Of a DNA stretch of 64,000 nt, positions 8,196 through 17,117 are shown one piece after another. Position 1 is the stretch's first letter, and the number at the start of each line of letters is the position of its first letter. The translations under genes and the position numbers were made by a program. Below the pieces are notes generated by a model. That model did not search any database and was not told the DNA's origin. It worked only from the letters and a program-made list of their open reading frames with translations. Source of the DNA: Bacillus gaemokensis (lineage in GTDB: Bacteria; Bacillota; Bacilli; Bacillales; Bacillaceae_G); contig NZ_LTAQ01000067.1 of NCBI RefSeq assembly GCF_001590835.1, forward strand, positions 1-64,000, given 5' to 3'.

Positions 8196-9755
8196 ATGAT
8201 TTTCAGAAGATTATTAATGAGTTGTTGTAGCGTCATCTTGTTTATCCCTTTCCTGTTCATAACCCCTAAGTCCACACATGCTGAAGTACCCACTACTTAT
8301 CAAAAACAAGAATTACGTGCCGCATGGATTGCATCTGTTCTCAATATTGATTGGCCCTCCAAACCAAACTTACCGATAGAAAAACAGCAACAAGAGTTTA
8401 GAAAATTACTAGATGATGTAAAAAATGTAGGTATGAACGCAGTTGTTGTACAAATTAAACCAACCGCAGACGCTTTTTATCCTTCCAAATATGGTCCTTG
8501 GTCCGAATATCTCACCGGTACACAAGGTAAAGACCCTGGCTATGATCCACTCGCATTTATGGTTGAAGAATCCCACAAAAGAAACCTTGAATTTCATGCA
8601 TGGTTTAATCCTTATCGAATAACCATGAACCACACCGATTTAAATCGTTTAGCAGAAACTCATCCCGCTAAACAACATCCTGATTGGGTTATACCTTACG
8701 GCGGGAAACTATACTATAATCCCGGTATTCCAGAAGTGAAAAATTTTATAACTGAAAGTGTATTAGAAGTTGTACAAAACTATAATATTGATGCAGTTCA
8801 CATGGACGATTATTTCTATCCCTACAAAATAGTTGGCGAGGAGTTCCCAGATCGAAGCACATATGAATCATATAATAACGGAAGATTCTCTACTATAGAA
8901 GACTGGCGCCGTGATAACGTGAACCAACTTGTAAGTGGTTTAAATACTGCTATTAAACAAGAAAAGTCGTATGTGAAGTTTGGAATTAGTCCATTTGGCG
9001 TATGGAGGAATATCGCTGACGACCCAACTGGTTCTAACACAACCGCTGGACAACGAAATTACGATGACTTATATGCCGACACACGAGAATGGATTCAAAA
9101 AGGATATATTGACTATATTACTCCTCAAATCTATTGGAATATCGGTTTTGCACCTGCAGCATATGACATCTTATTAAATTGGTGGGTGAAAGAAACCATA
9201 AACAAACCAATTCACTTATATATTGGCCAAGCTGCATATAAAATTAATAACAACTCAGTTCCCGCATGGTCAGACCCTGAAGAATATCCAAGACAAATTG
9301 CACTAAACCATCAATATTCACAAATAAAAGGAAGTATGCATTTTAGCCTTAAAGATATAAATAATAATCCATTAGGAATAAAAGATCGACTGCAAAATGA
9401 CATTTACGAACACCCTGCATTAATTCCACCAATGCCTTGGTTAGATAAAGATCCACCTGAGCAACCTACGTTAAAAGGTGCTATCTCTAGAAATGATGGT
9501 GTTGCTTTAGGAATCCTCGATGATAGAGACAATGACTCTACGTATTATGCAATCTATCGGGTAAATGGAAAGAACGACATTGATATTCAAAAAGCAGAAA
9601 ATCTCCTTACTACTGTACGAAAAACAAAATCTGGGGAAATTTACGTAGATAAGACCGCTACACCTGGTGAAACGTATACGTATGTAGTAACCGCACTGGA
9701 TCGATTGCATAACGAAAGCACTGCCTCGAACAAAACTACTATTAAAATGAAATAG
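8196..9755 (+). CDS. Secreted GHL10-family (DUF187, YngK-like) glycosidase
   Basis: 519 aa, starting at the ATG preceded by TTAGGAGGCG; an upstream in-frame ATG at 8133 has no ribosome site. A signal peptide (basic MIFRR, hydrophobic core, cleavage near THA-EV) leads into the family start LRAAWIASVLNIDWPS and the TIM-barrel blocks HAWFNPYRI, HMDDYFYPY, GISPFGVWRN and YITPQIYW. A fibronectin-like domain fills the last 90 residues or so. GHL10 proteins include E. coli DigH, which cuts peptide-free peptidoglycan strands. This is therefore probably an exported cell-wall glycan hydrolase, divergent from a peptidoglycan-sugar PTS operon. Confidence 0.88.
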   Translation: MIFRRLLMSCCSVILFIPFLFITPKSTHAEVPTTYQKQELRAAWIASVLNIDWPSKPNLPIEKQQQEFRKLLDDVKNVGMNAVVVQIKPTADAFYPSKYGPWSEYLTGTQGKDPGYDPLAFMVEESHKRNLEFHAWFNPYRITMNHTDLNRLAETHPAKQHPDWVIPYGGKLYYNPGIPEVKNFITESVLEVVQNYNIDAVHMDDYFYPYKIVGEEFPDRSTYESYNNGRFSTIEDWRRDNVNQLVSGLNTAIKQEKSYVKFGISPFGVWRNIADDPTGSNTTAGQRNYDDLYADTREWIQKGYIDYITPQIYWNIGFAPAAYDILLNWWVKETINKPIHLYIGQAAYKINNNSVPAWSDPEEYPRQIALNHQYSQIKGSMHFSLKDINNNPLGIKDRLQNDIYEHPALIPPMPWLDKDPPEQPTLKGAISRNDGVALGILDDRDNDSTYYAIYRVNGKNDIDIQKAENLLTTVRKTKSGEIYVDKTATPGETYTYVVTALDRLHNESTASNKTTIKMK

Positions 9756-9756
9756 T

Positions 9757-9787
9757 AAAATCCCCCACTCTATATGTGGGGGATTTT
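9757..9787 (+). terminator. Terminator of the GHL10 glycosidase gene
   Basis: AAAATCCCCCAC pairs with GTGGGGGATTTT around a seven-base loop, immediately after the stop. Confidence 0.9.
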
Positions 9788-9836
9788 ACTTTCCGTACAT
9801 TCTAAAAACAAACTACTATTTTCTTAATTCACTATA

Positions 9837-10052
9837 CTAAATGTGAATTCTATTTTCAGGATTTTTATCTACTGTATATAATACAAGTAAGAAAAACCAT
9901 TCCAACGGCTTCATTATGATATAAATGAAATCAGCTGACCATTTCGTATTGATGTGTTTACTAATTGGGTAACCATATTTATCGTAAAAATTACGAATGA
10001 CTTTATGCCATTTTCTCTCTACTCTTAAAAAATATAAATAAACTGAATCAAC
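9837..10052 (-). pseudogene. 3' fragment of an unidentified membrane-type protein gene
   Basis: On the minus strand about 71 codons stay open without a start codon: RKWHKVIRNFYDKYGYPISK, then TKWSADFIYIIMKPLEW, a hydrophobic FFLLVLYTV, ending NPENRIHI. This looks like the C-terminus of a larger conserved protein; a DUF6688-type protein is my tentative guess. The upstream part is missing and the frame is closed by a TAA. Otherwise the 420 bp between the glycosidase and xpaC holds only the two terminators. Confidence 0.45.
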
Positions 10053-10139
10053 TTAGTAATCTCAAATAAAAACAAACGAAACAACCATTTTTCAAACCAT
10101 TGTATTATAATACATCAAATAAACGTGTATTTATACTAT

Positions 10140-10174
10140 AAACCCCCTCTTGAATACTTATCAAGAGGGGGTTT
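10140..10174 (-). terminator. Terminator of the yaaN-xpaC operon
   Basis: A perfect 14-base stem, AAACCCCCTCTTGA with its complement around a seven-base loop. It lies two bases after the xpaC stop on the minus strand. Confidence 0.9.
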
Positions 10175-10176
10175 AA

Positions 10177-11007
10177 CTAGTTCTTAAACTTCTCCTTCGC
10201 CGCTCTCATTTTCACATTCAAATCATGATCAATGGAGTCTCGAATATCACGCTCTACTGCTTCCATTTCTTTTTGGAAGTTTTGTAAGTAGACCTGTAAT
10301 TCTTCTTCTTTTTCAGGACGTTGTGATGGTGGCAATTGCGCCACTAGTGACAACATATCCGTTAAATCTTTCATTAAGAACGTTTCCAATTTGTGTTGTT
10401 GTTCAAACATGCGCTGTTCTTGATAGTACGGAAGTGCATGTAATACTGAAATTGTAATTTCATCAACCGTTCTTTGTAATGAAGGATTAACTGAACGTTT
10501 ATACACTTGAATGGTATTTAACGCATCCGGATAACGGTCGTAAAAATACAATTTATAAAACGATAGATCCGTTGGTTTAGATGATTGTTGTGATTCTTGT
10601 CTTAAGAAACCCTTTACTTTCATCGCTGCTACATCAATATCTTCATTTGTAACCTTTTTCGTTTTTTTCGCCATTACGTGTACTTTTTTCTGTTTATCTT
10701 TCGGTAACATAGAGAGAACTTGTTCTCTTGCACGTTGATCCGCAGAACAGAAAAGAGTATTCAATGCTTTTTGTTCCTTTTTTCCCTCTGTACGGATCCA
10801 ACGATAAAAGAGTGGATGTTGCGTAAATTCGTGTAAAAACGGTGTTGATTTATTTGAGAGTTTTTCAATTGATTCGTGTGCTCTCTTATAAGGTTTCGTC
10901 CATGAAAAATAAAATTTCCGGCCGAAATACACAAGCAAGACAACGATTGTAAATCCAACTAAAAGCAACGTTCCAATTAGTATTAAAACCATTTTAATGA
11001 AACCCAT
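10177..11007 (-). CDS. xpaC: XpaC-like protein
   Basis: 276 aa with one N-terminal membrane anchor (about 5-28) and a long, charged, mostly helical cytoplasmic part. Family features are the YRWIRTEGKKEQKALN and VKGFLRQES blocks and the YDRYPDALNTI segment. The B. subtilis homologue was named for hydrolysis of an indolyl phosphate dye, but its true role is not settled. It follows a YaaN/TelA-type gene by 24 bp, the same pairing as xpaC-yaaN in B. subtilis, although here yaaN comes first. A membrane-stress role with YaaN is likely. Confidence 0.8.
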   Translation of the reverse strand: MGFIKMVLILIGTLLLVGFTIVVLLVYFGRKFYFSWTKPYKRAHESIEKLSNKSTPFLHEFTQHPLFYRWIRTEGKKEQKALNTLFCSADQRAREQVLSMLPKDKQKKVHVMAKKTKKVTNEDIDVAAMKVKGFLRQESQQSSKPTDLSFYKLYFYDRYPDALNTIQVYKRSVNPSLQRTVDEITISVLHALPYYQEQRMFEQQHKLETFLMKDLTDMLSLVAQLPPSQRPEKEEELQVYLQNFQKEMEAVERDIRDSIDHDLNVKMRAAKEKFKN

Positions 11008-11031
11008 CTTTTCACCTCCTCTAATGACCCT

Positions 11032-12141
11032 TTATTTCTTTGGACGCTGAATGAGCTTCTGCTTCATTTCATCATTAAATGTGTCAAGTTCAATAACAAA
11101 CTTCTTACTAGATTCAATAATGCGCTCTGATGATTTCTCAGATGCTTCAATAGCCGCAAACACATTTTGGAATGATTCTCTCAGCTTATCCATACTGATC
11201 GCAGGATTTTCAAGCAATTTAGTTGTTTCTTCTGTATTTTGTTTTAATGCTTGAGAGTTACTTAATACCATTGATTCAATTGCTTCATTCGTAGCATTCA
11301 CTGCATCAATCGTCTTACGTTGATTTGTCAATGCAAGCTGAATCGCTGCTGATACAGTAACTACGTTTTGCGTCATTGTAATCGCATTACGAATTGCTTC
11401 TGTTAACTTCTCATTGTTTTTCTTAATGATATCTACAGACGCGATAGATTGTAGTAATACACTTTTAGCTTGCTGCATGTTACGTGTACGTACAAGAATT
11501 TTCTCTAATGCATCATTAATTAATGGAATATCTTTTTGACGTTCTGGATTTTGCTTTTCTGCTTCCAACATGCCAGCAAGCTTCCGCCCTAGGTATACTT
11601 GTTTGTCAAGAGCATGAATTTTATCGTGTGATTGCTCTTTTAACATTTCTAAACCGACTGTATCTTCTTGTAAATTATCACGTCCAATAAGTAATGATCT
11701 TATAATCTCCTCAATTTGTTTATCGATGGATTGATATTTATGAACATATGTTTCAAGAGGATTTTTCTTAAAAACCTTAAACATAAATTTCTTCATACCT
11801 GATGCTTTTAGTGAATTTGGATCAAGTTCTGATACCACTTTACGCAATTCTAACAATGTATTTGGAATTTCTTCATTCTTTCCATTCATCATTGCAGTTA
11901 CCGGACGTTTTAGTGCTGATAATGTTTGTCCTGCAGCTTGTTGTTCTTTATCTCCTAAGTCTCCAAGTTGTGATAATACTTTTGAAAGGTCAGTATTTTG
12001 TTCACTATTTAACTTTTGTACATAGATATCGGCTTCTTTATTCAGTTCAACGAGTTCTTCATCTTTAATAACTGTATCAACAATTACTTCTACATTCTCC
12101 TTCACTACTGATACAGGTTCTTTTTTCTCTAATTCAGTCAA
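11032..12141 (-). CDS. yaaN: YaaN/TelA family protein (toxic-anion resistance)
   Basis: A 369-aa cytosolic, largely coiled-coil helical protein. TelA-family blocks include SALKRPVTAMMNGK, the central KKNPLETYVHKYQSIDKQI, and RNAITMTQNVVTVSAAIQLA. The family is linked to tellurite and other envelope stress, with unknown biochemistry. The TTG at 12141 is preferred because AAAGGAG lies eight bases upstream; an in-frame ATG at 12192 has no ribosome site. It is co-transcribed with xpaC. Confidence 0.85.
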   Translation of the reverse strand: MTELEKKEPVSVVKENVEVIVDTVIKDEELVELNKEADIYVQKLNSEQNTDLSKVLSQLGDLGDKEQQAAGQTLSALKRPVTAMMNGKNEEIPNTLLELRKVVSELDPNSLKASGMKKFMFKVFKKNPLETYVHKYQSIDKQIEEIIRSLLIGRDNLQEDTVGLEMLKEQSHDKIHALDKQVYLGRKLAGMLEAEKQNPERQKDIPLINDALEKILVRTRNMQQAKSVLLQSIASVDIIKKNNEKLTEAIRNAITMTQNVVTVSAAIQLALTNQRKTIDAVNATNEAIESMVLSNSQALKQNTEETTKLLENPAISMDKLRESFQNVFAAIEASEKSSERIIESSKKFVIELDTFNDEMKQKLIQRPKK

Positions 12142-12355
12142 CAAAATCGCTCCTTTATTTATATGTGCGAAATTATTTGCACTATATTTCATCTAAAATA
12201 TCGTATTCAACATGCATTACACTTGTTTGAAATCGATTTTTAATAAACGCCTGCTTATGCAGTCATTCCCTGTTTCTTATCATAAGTATACCTGTTCTCT
12301 ACATAATTTTCCTCAGACTTAAGACCTAGAAGGCTAGGTGCTGAAGGCGGATTCT

Positions 12356-13798
12356 TCACATGTTACACAGCTTATTACTCAATAATTCCGCTTTCAATTT
12401 CATTTTATCTACCTTCCCGTTCGGCTTCTTTGGTAATTGTCGTAATACAGTCCAATTTCTTGGTTGTTTATACGATATCAATTTTTGACGGCACTCTTTC
12501 TGAATATCTACTAATTCTCGAGAAAACTCTTTAACGATAACAGCCCATATGATTTCCCCGCGTTTCTCATCCTTTTCCGAAAATACTACTGCTTCTGTAA
12601 TCCCGGTGATTCCAAGTAATACATCCTCTATTTCACCAGCGTATACAAAACTCCCAGCAGCTTTTATAACGTCTCGGTCTCTGCCTACTAAAACAATTTT
12701 TCCATCTTCTCTTTGGAAACCAATATCATGTGATGTTACCCAATCTTCTATGAAAGTATTGTTCGTTTGTTCTTCAATTTCAATATATCCTTCAAAAGCT
12801 TGATCTGATCGAACAAATAATTTCCCAAAGTTTTCTGGATTAGTTGCTATTCGTTCTTTCTTCTCATTAAAGAAGGCAATCTCCACATCCGGAAATGGTA
12901 CTCCGACTGTTTCAGGTGCAGTTCTTGCATTTTCTGGTGTTAATAATGAGGCATATCCCATTTCTGATGATCCGTAATATTCATATAAAGATGATTTAGA
13001 AAAACATTCCTCAAATTTTTGTCTTTGTATAGGCAATAATTTTGTTCCGACTGAAATTACACATCCCGGAATTGTTTCCTGAACATTTCGTTTTTGCTTT
13101 GTATAACGAATTAAAGGTTCAATTAAAGCAGGTGTGATAGAAGCACATGATGCTTTTGCTTTGAAAAATGCCTCTGGTGTGAATTTGGATAATAAAGTAA
13201 CTTCAGCCCCAATAGCTAGCGCGTGAAGCGCTGGATATAACTGAGCTGAATAAGATAGATGTAACGGCACTACTACACGATCACTTTCAGTTAGCGAAAA
13301 CGCCTTACTCCATCCTTCAAAACTACAAATCCATGACCGATGACTTTTAACAAATCCTTTCGGTGTACCTGTTGAGCCAGAAGTATAACCAAAGAAATAT
13401 AACTCATCCGCTTTACTCACATGTCTAAAAGGAAATTGAATATTATTTTGCTCCATCGTTTGACATAGTGTCTCTTCACATGTGATAATCCAATTGGGCT
13501 TCGTTCTACTTATAATATCTTCCCATTCAATCTCTGTAACATCCGGATGAACAGGCATTAAAATTCCACCAATTTTTGAAATTGCAAGTGCATCTCGAAT
13601 CCATTCCATACAATTTTCTAACTTTATAATAAAAATCTGTCCTGGTATCGCTCCATCTTGCATAAGAGCTAATGCACGCTCTGAAACACATTTCGCCAAT
13701 TCATTGTAAGTCCAACTATTATGCTGTATCGAAAGTGCAACACGATTAGGATGTTTTTTTGCCTGTTCATAGAAATAAGAATGTATACGCATTTTCAA
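12356..13798 (-). CDS. AMP-forming acyl/aryl-CoA or carrier-protein ligase
   Basis: 480 aa, an ANL-superfamily adenylating enzyme. The P-loop-like YTSGSTGTPKGF (about 152-163), YGSSEMGYASL, the DIGF...GKIVLVGRDRDVIKAAG hinge region and the C-terminal catalytic lysine region PKKPNGKVDK are all present, so it should activate a carboxylate as an acyl-AMP. The TTG start has AAGGAG five bases upstream; an ATG two codons later is the alternative. It follows a SAM methyltransferase by 22 bp. The substrate is unknown. It is somewhat short for a typical acyl-CoA ligase (500-550). Confidence 0.88.
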   Translation of the reverse strand: MKMRIHSYFYEQAKKHPNRVALSIQHNSWTYNELAKCVSERALALMQDGAIPGQIFIIKLENCMEWIRDALAISKIGGILMPVHPDVTEIEWEDIISRTKPNWIITCEETLCQTMEQNNIQFPFRHVSKADELYFFGYTSGSTGTPKGFVKSHRSWICSFEGWSKAFSLTESDRVVVPLHLSYSAQLYPALHALAIGAEVTLLSKFTPEAFFKAKASCASITPALIEPLIRYTKQKRNVQETIPGCVISVGTKLLPIQRQKFEECFSKSSLYEYYGSSEMGYASLLTPENARTAPETVGVPFPDVEIAFFNEKKERIATNPENFGKLFVRSDQAFEGYIEIEEQTNNTFIEDWVTSHDIGFQREDGKIVLVGRDRDVIKAAGSFVYAGEIEDVLLGITGITEAVVFSEKDEKRGEIIWAVIVKEFSRELVDIQKECRQKLISYKQPRNWTVLRQLPKKPNGKVDKMKLKAELLSNKLCNM

Positions 13799-13820
13799 TT
13801 AATCTCCTTGTTTGTTATAG

Positions 13821-14411
13821 CTATATCTCTTCCTTTTTTCGGGCTACAAACGCTCCTTTTTGAAAAGCTAGTAAAACTGTTTCAAATGTATCGTCTTCTT
13901 CAATCATCTGAATGAATTCCGTTAACTCCTCTGCATGTGAAGTCGCATTATCAATTACAAGAATTCCTTTCAGCTCTAATATGCGCTTAATATTTTCCCA
14001 CCACCACATATATTGCGTACGCTCTGAATCTAAGAAAATGAAATCAAATGATCGATCTACTTGCACATCTAAAAAGGCTCCTGCTTCCTGATTATGAATG
14101 TCAATTCGATGTCTGAGTTTCGCCTTTTCAAAATTCACAAGTGCCTCTGCAACACGTTCCGAGGCAAGTTCAACAGTTGTAACATGTCCACTTGTTTCTT
14201 CAGCTGCATTTGCTAGCCATAATGTTGAATACCCATTGGAAGTACCAATTTCCAATACTCGCTTAGCGCTGCACCCTTTTACCAAAATGGATAAAAACTG
14301 TCCCATTTCACGAGAAATATTTCGTAATCCTTCTTCACGTTTTTCTTTTTTACTATCATGCTCTTCCCCGTATCTTTCAAGCTCTAACAAAAGTGATTCT
14401 AAGTAACTCAT
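13821..14411 (-). CDS. SAM-dependent O-methyltransferase (CCoAOMT-like)
   Basis: 196 aa. The SAM-binding motif VLEIGTSNGYSTLWLA is near 51-66, then VTTVELASER, and the post-motif FDFIFLDSERTQYMWWWE supplies the metal-binding aspartate region typical of class I O-methyltransferases of the caffeoyl-CoA type. GGTGAGG precedes the ATG. It probably forms a two-gene operon with the AMP ligase downstream, suggesting joint modification of a small aromatic or carboxylic compound. Substrate unknown. Confidence 0.85.
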   Translation of the reverse strand: MSYLESLLLELERYGEEHDSKKEKREEGLRNISREMGQFLSILVKGCSAKRVLEIGTSNGYSTLWLANAAEETSGHVTTVELASERVAEALVNFEKAKLRHRIDIHNQEAGAFLDVQVDRSFDFIFLDSERTQYMWWWENIKRILELKGILVIDNATSHAEELTEFIQMIEEDDTFETVLLAFQKGAFVARKKEEI

Positions 14412-14743
14412 GTGCTATTCCTCACCTTTCTAACAAATTTAATAATTAAAAAATTGATGAGAAAGTTGATTATGTTTGTCTACTTTCTATTATATTCGAA
14501 ACGAAATTCTTTTTCCTTCTATAAGACAAAAAATCGAATTTTTTTGTAGCATATTGTTTCATTTTTTGGTAAAGTTAATTTCTACGTGAAAATTATTGAA
14601 TCCACATTATTTTATATTCAAAATGCAATTATAAAAACCATTTACATCTTATTTATATGAATCGGTATTTCAGATCAAAGAAGCGCCTTTTTTGGACGCA
14701 TTTTCTTTTGTTTATAACTACATTTAAGGAAGGATGCTTTTAC
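14412..14743. other. AT-rich divergent intergenic region
   Basis: 332 bp between the methyltransferase and a small plus-strand gene. It is very A/T rich. No frame, clear repeat or strong promoter pair was found, though both flanking genes must start here. Confidence 0.5.
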
Positions 14744-14902
14744 ATGAACGTGATTAATTTAGATGCTGCTAGAAAACGTAAACAGCAAAAAAAGCACATG
14801 ATAACTATACCGATTATTAAACGTATTTACGAAGAGGACGGAGAAATTAAATTTGAGGTATTAGGTGAAAAAGACGTACCTCTTGAAATGTTAGAGAAGT
14901 AA
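14744..14902 (+). CDS. Small basic hypothetical protein (52 aa)
   Basis: Starts MNVINLDAARKRKQ, with AAGGAAGGA upstream of the ATG. An in-frame ATG further up (14657) lacks a ribosome site. The N-terminus is lysine/arginine-rich. The C-terminus is acidic and beta-like (GEIKFEVLGEKDVPLEML). Small proteins opening with VINLD-ARK are common in Bacillus, but I know no function. Confidence 0.65.
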   Translation: MNVINLDAARKRKQQKKHMITIPIIKRIYEEDGEIKFEVLGEKDVPLEMLEK

Positions 14903-15024
14903 CGTACATGACCCTAAATGTAATTCGTATTTCCCTTGTCTAATTAAAAATCAAGAGACTTCATAAATCACTTGGCAAAGAAATATTTATAAAATTTCGC
15001 ATATTATATAAGTGCTAAGAGAAT

Positions 15025-15066
15025 GATAGCTAAAGCAGAAAAGCATTAGGCCTTAGCTATCTTTTT
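15025..15066 (+). terminator. Terminator-like hairpin
   Basis: GATAGCTAA pairs with TTAGCTATC, followed by TTTTTT. It lies 120 bp after the 52-aa gene and is its likely terminator. Confidence 0.65.
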
Positions 15067-15250
15067 TGTACTACATATTACCTCATTTACTACCACACCC
15101 GTTAAGTTTTACCACAACAGAATGAACTTAATAACCGAAAGTAAACTTTAGTATATTAATCCGTATTATTTTTCTGAATTTTATCACAATTAATCTATAT
15201 TCTCTCAAACTACTAATCAAAATATATATTCAAAACATGATAAATAAAGG

Positions 15251-15439
15251 ATGGATAGGTTTCAAGGTGTAGCCACCAAATATTTTGATAACTACCTCTA
15301 TTGGTTCAGCTTCCTTCAACAAAGTAAGAAAATCGAGGAAAAAGAGCGAATAAATCAAATGCTGCTCAGTGCTTGTCAAAACTCGAACAGCATCACTGTA
15401 AATTTTTCGCGAGAGATAAAAAAACAGCCATTTCATTAA
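15251..15439 (+). pseudogene. C-terminal remnant of an IS1595-type transposase
   Basis: The 62-codon frame opens MDRFQGVATKYFDNYLYWF, matching the conserved tail of IS1595-family transposases ('-R-QGVATKYL--YL-WF'). A stop lies four bases before the ATG and no upstream transposase sequence is open, so only the last fifth of the gene survives. The remaining sequence between 14903 and 15470 holds only two terminator hairpins. Confidence 0.6.
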
Positions 15440-15450
15440 AGAAACAGCTG
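15415..15450 (-). terminator. Terminator of the HAD hydrolase gene
   Basis: On the minus strand AGCTGTTTC pairs (with G-U pairs) with GAAATGGCT, followed by TTTTTTT. It sits 20-50 bp past the HAD stop and overlaps the tail of the transposase remnant. Confidence 0.7.
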
Positions 15451-15470
15451 TATTCCTTATTACACTAAAG

Positions 15471-16148
15471 CTACCGATAGTTCAATAAGCTACTTTTGAT
15501 TTTGGGTAATATTGTTTTTAGCTCAATTAAGTCATCTATTACCAAATCAGCCTGAGCGAGTTCATCTTCTTGTGCAAAATCAAAATTACATCCAATTGCA
15601 ATTAAACCATTATCTTTAGCCGCATTTATATCAGACAGACGGTCTCCAACTACTGCTGCTTTTTTTATATCATATTTTTTTATAATTGTTTTAACTAAAT
15701 CGCCTTTATCAAGCGTTTGTATCTGCCCAATACTAAATATTTCAGTAACCCAATTATCCAAATTATAATAACTCACAATAGCTTTTAAATATTCCGTTAA
15801 ACCATTACTCGCTATGTAAATTGAACAATTATTCTCTTTTAAATAACTGAAAACTTCCTTTACATTAGGATATAAAGCACCTTTCCCATCCCTTATATTT
15901 TTAACTAATTTTTCCAGAAAATAAGCATCAGTTTGTTCTCGTACTTCATTGGAATGATTAGGTAATAAAGTTTCCCATACTTTTGGTAAAGGTACACCCA
16001 TAATTTCACGATACTTTCCAATGGGCGTAACTGTATCCCATAAATTTAGTGATCGTAAATGGTTAAAAGTATCCTCAAGTGATAGTTCTAAAATTTTATC
16101 TGTTTGAAATAGTGTTCCATCCATATCAAAAATCAGTGATTGTAACAT
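15471..16148 (-). CDS. HAD-superfamily phosphatase (phosphoglycolate phosphatase-like)
   Basis: 225 aa. HAD motif I is DMDGTLF (8-14), motif II is around YIASNG (about 112-117), the motif III lysine lies near DKGDLVKTI, and motif IV is GDRLSDINAAKDNG. The helical cap between I and II gives subclass IA. It is a cytosolic Mg-dependent phosphatase of unknown substrate. It stands alone between an IS remnant and a Nif3-like gene. Confidence 0.88.
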   Translation of the reverse strand: MLQSLIFDMDGTLFQTDKILELSLEDTFNHLRSLNLWDTVTPIGKYREIMGVPLPKVWETLLPNHSNEVREQTDAYFLEKLVKNIRDGKGALYPNVKEVFSYLKENNCSIYIASNGLTEYLKAIVSYYNLDNWVTEIFSIGQIQTLDKGDLVKTIIKKYDIKKAAVVGDRLSDINAAKDNGLIAIGCNFDFAQEDELAQADLVIDDLIELKTILPKIKSSLLNYR

Positions 16149-16343
16149 TGATTTCTCTCCCTTTTTACAATTGCTGAATAACTTCTGGTTTTACATAAAG
16201 ATAGAATAACTCAACTAATCTGAACGTTTAACGAGTAAACATCTTTAGCTATTATACTATAAAAAGTAAGTTTTTCCTTGTAATACTAACAAGCAACAAT
16301 TTTTACAAAAAGAGCTCTAATAAAAGATTAAAGTCATGTAGGA

Positions 16344-16847
16344 TTAGTGATTTAGTTCAAAATGCTCTTCTTTAAGTTCGACAATCTCAATGTCATCATT
16401 TAAGTCTCTTATACGTTCAACTAAACTTCTTACTCCATATATTTCAGTAAAAGTATGACTACCAACTATAAGGTTAATTCCTACAAACTGAGCATATTGG
16501 ATTGTGTATAAAGTTGCTTCTCCAGTGATATAAGCATCACATTCTGCTTCTACTGCTAGTTTGATATAATTTGAAGCATGCCCCGCACCAGTCAATACCC
16601 CTATTCTTTTTAGTTCTCTTTCGTTATTTTTCCAACTTCTTACTGGTTCATTTAGATTCGTTTGCATTCTTTGAACAAGTGTTGAAAAACTTATTGGTTT
16701 ATCGAATTCACCAATTCCAGGATTATCTCCATGATCATAAAAAGAATATTGTTTTATATAATCAACTTCAACAACATTCATAAATTCCTCTAACAATTCT
16801 TTTTTAAATAATTCTTTAATGGTATCCTCAAATCGTTTTAAGTTCAT
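16344..16847 (-). CDS. Nif3-like protein lacking its first metal-binding half
   Basis: 167 aa; the ATG at 16847 has AGGGG upstream. The C-terminal half of the Nif3/YqfO dinuclear-metal family is clear: RIGVLTGAGHASNYIKLA, DAYITGEATLYTIQYA, then GVNLIVGSHTFTE-like with the terminal metal ligands. Family members are 250-370 aa and carry an N-terminal lobe with an HHP-type ligand motif ('ISHHP'). Here, after about 30 residues (RFEDTIKELFKKELLEEF), the sequence jumps straight to the second part. An in-frame internal deletion is the likely cause, so metal binding is probably impaired. Confidence 0.65.
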   Translation of the reverse strand: MNLKRFEDTIKELFKKELLEEFMNVVEVDYIKQYSFYDHGDNPGIGEFDKPISFSTLVQRMQTNLNEPVRSWKNNERELKRIGVLTGAGHASNYIKLAVEAECDAYITGEATLYTIQYAQFVGINLIVGSHTFTEIYGVRSLVERIRDLNDDIEIVELKEEHFELNH

Positions 16848-16993
16848 GTTAAGAATCCCCTTCTGTGAAAAAGTCATTTTTTTCTAAATATTATAATCTT
16901 TAATAAGCGGACTGAAAATACAAAATGATTTTTTTATACATGTAATCTTTACTGTATTCATGTGAAGTTAACATCCTTCACTTATCAGACGTA

Positions 16994-17029
16994 CAAAAAA
17001 GTACACCACTACATGTATGAGTGATGTAC
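16994..17029 (-). terminator. Terminator of the ECF41 operon
   Basis: GTACATCACT pairs with AGTGGTGTAC (one G-U pair), followed on the minus strand by TTTTTTG, about 90 bases past the sigma-factor stop. Confidence 0.8.
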
Positions 17030-17117
17030 CCTATTCATATACTGCGCAACATTATATGCAAGATATTGTTTCTAACAAGCTCCTGTATGATTACAGAGTA
17101 AATTGCGGCTTTTCACT

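Noticed and set aside
12323-12338. ACCTAG/CTAGGT inverted repeat downstream of the AMP ligase
   Set aside because: Only six base pairs and no T run; not enough for a terminator or operator.
15230-15436. 68-codon minus-strand frame
   Set aside because: Antisense to the IS1595-type transposase remnant, which has clear family similarity; no ribosome site.
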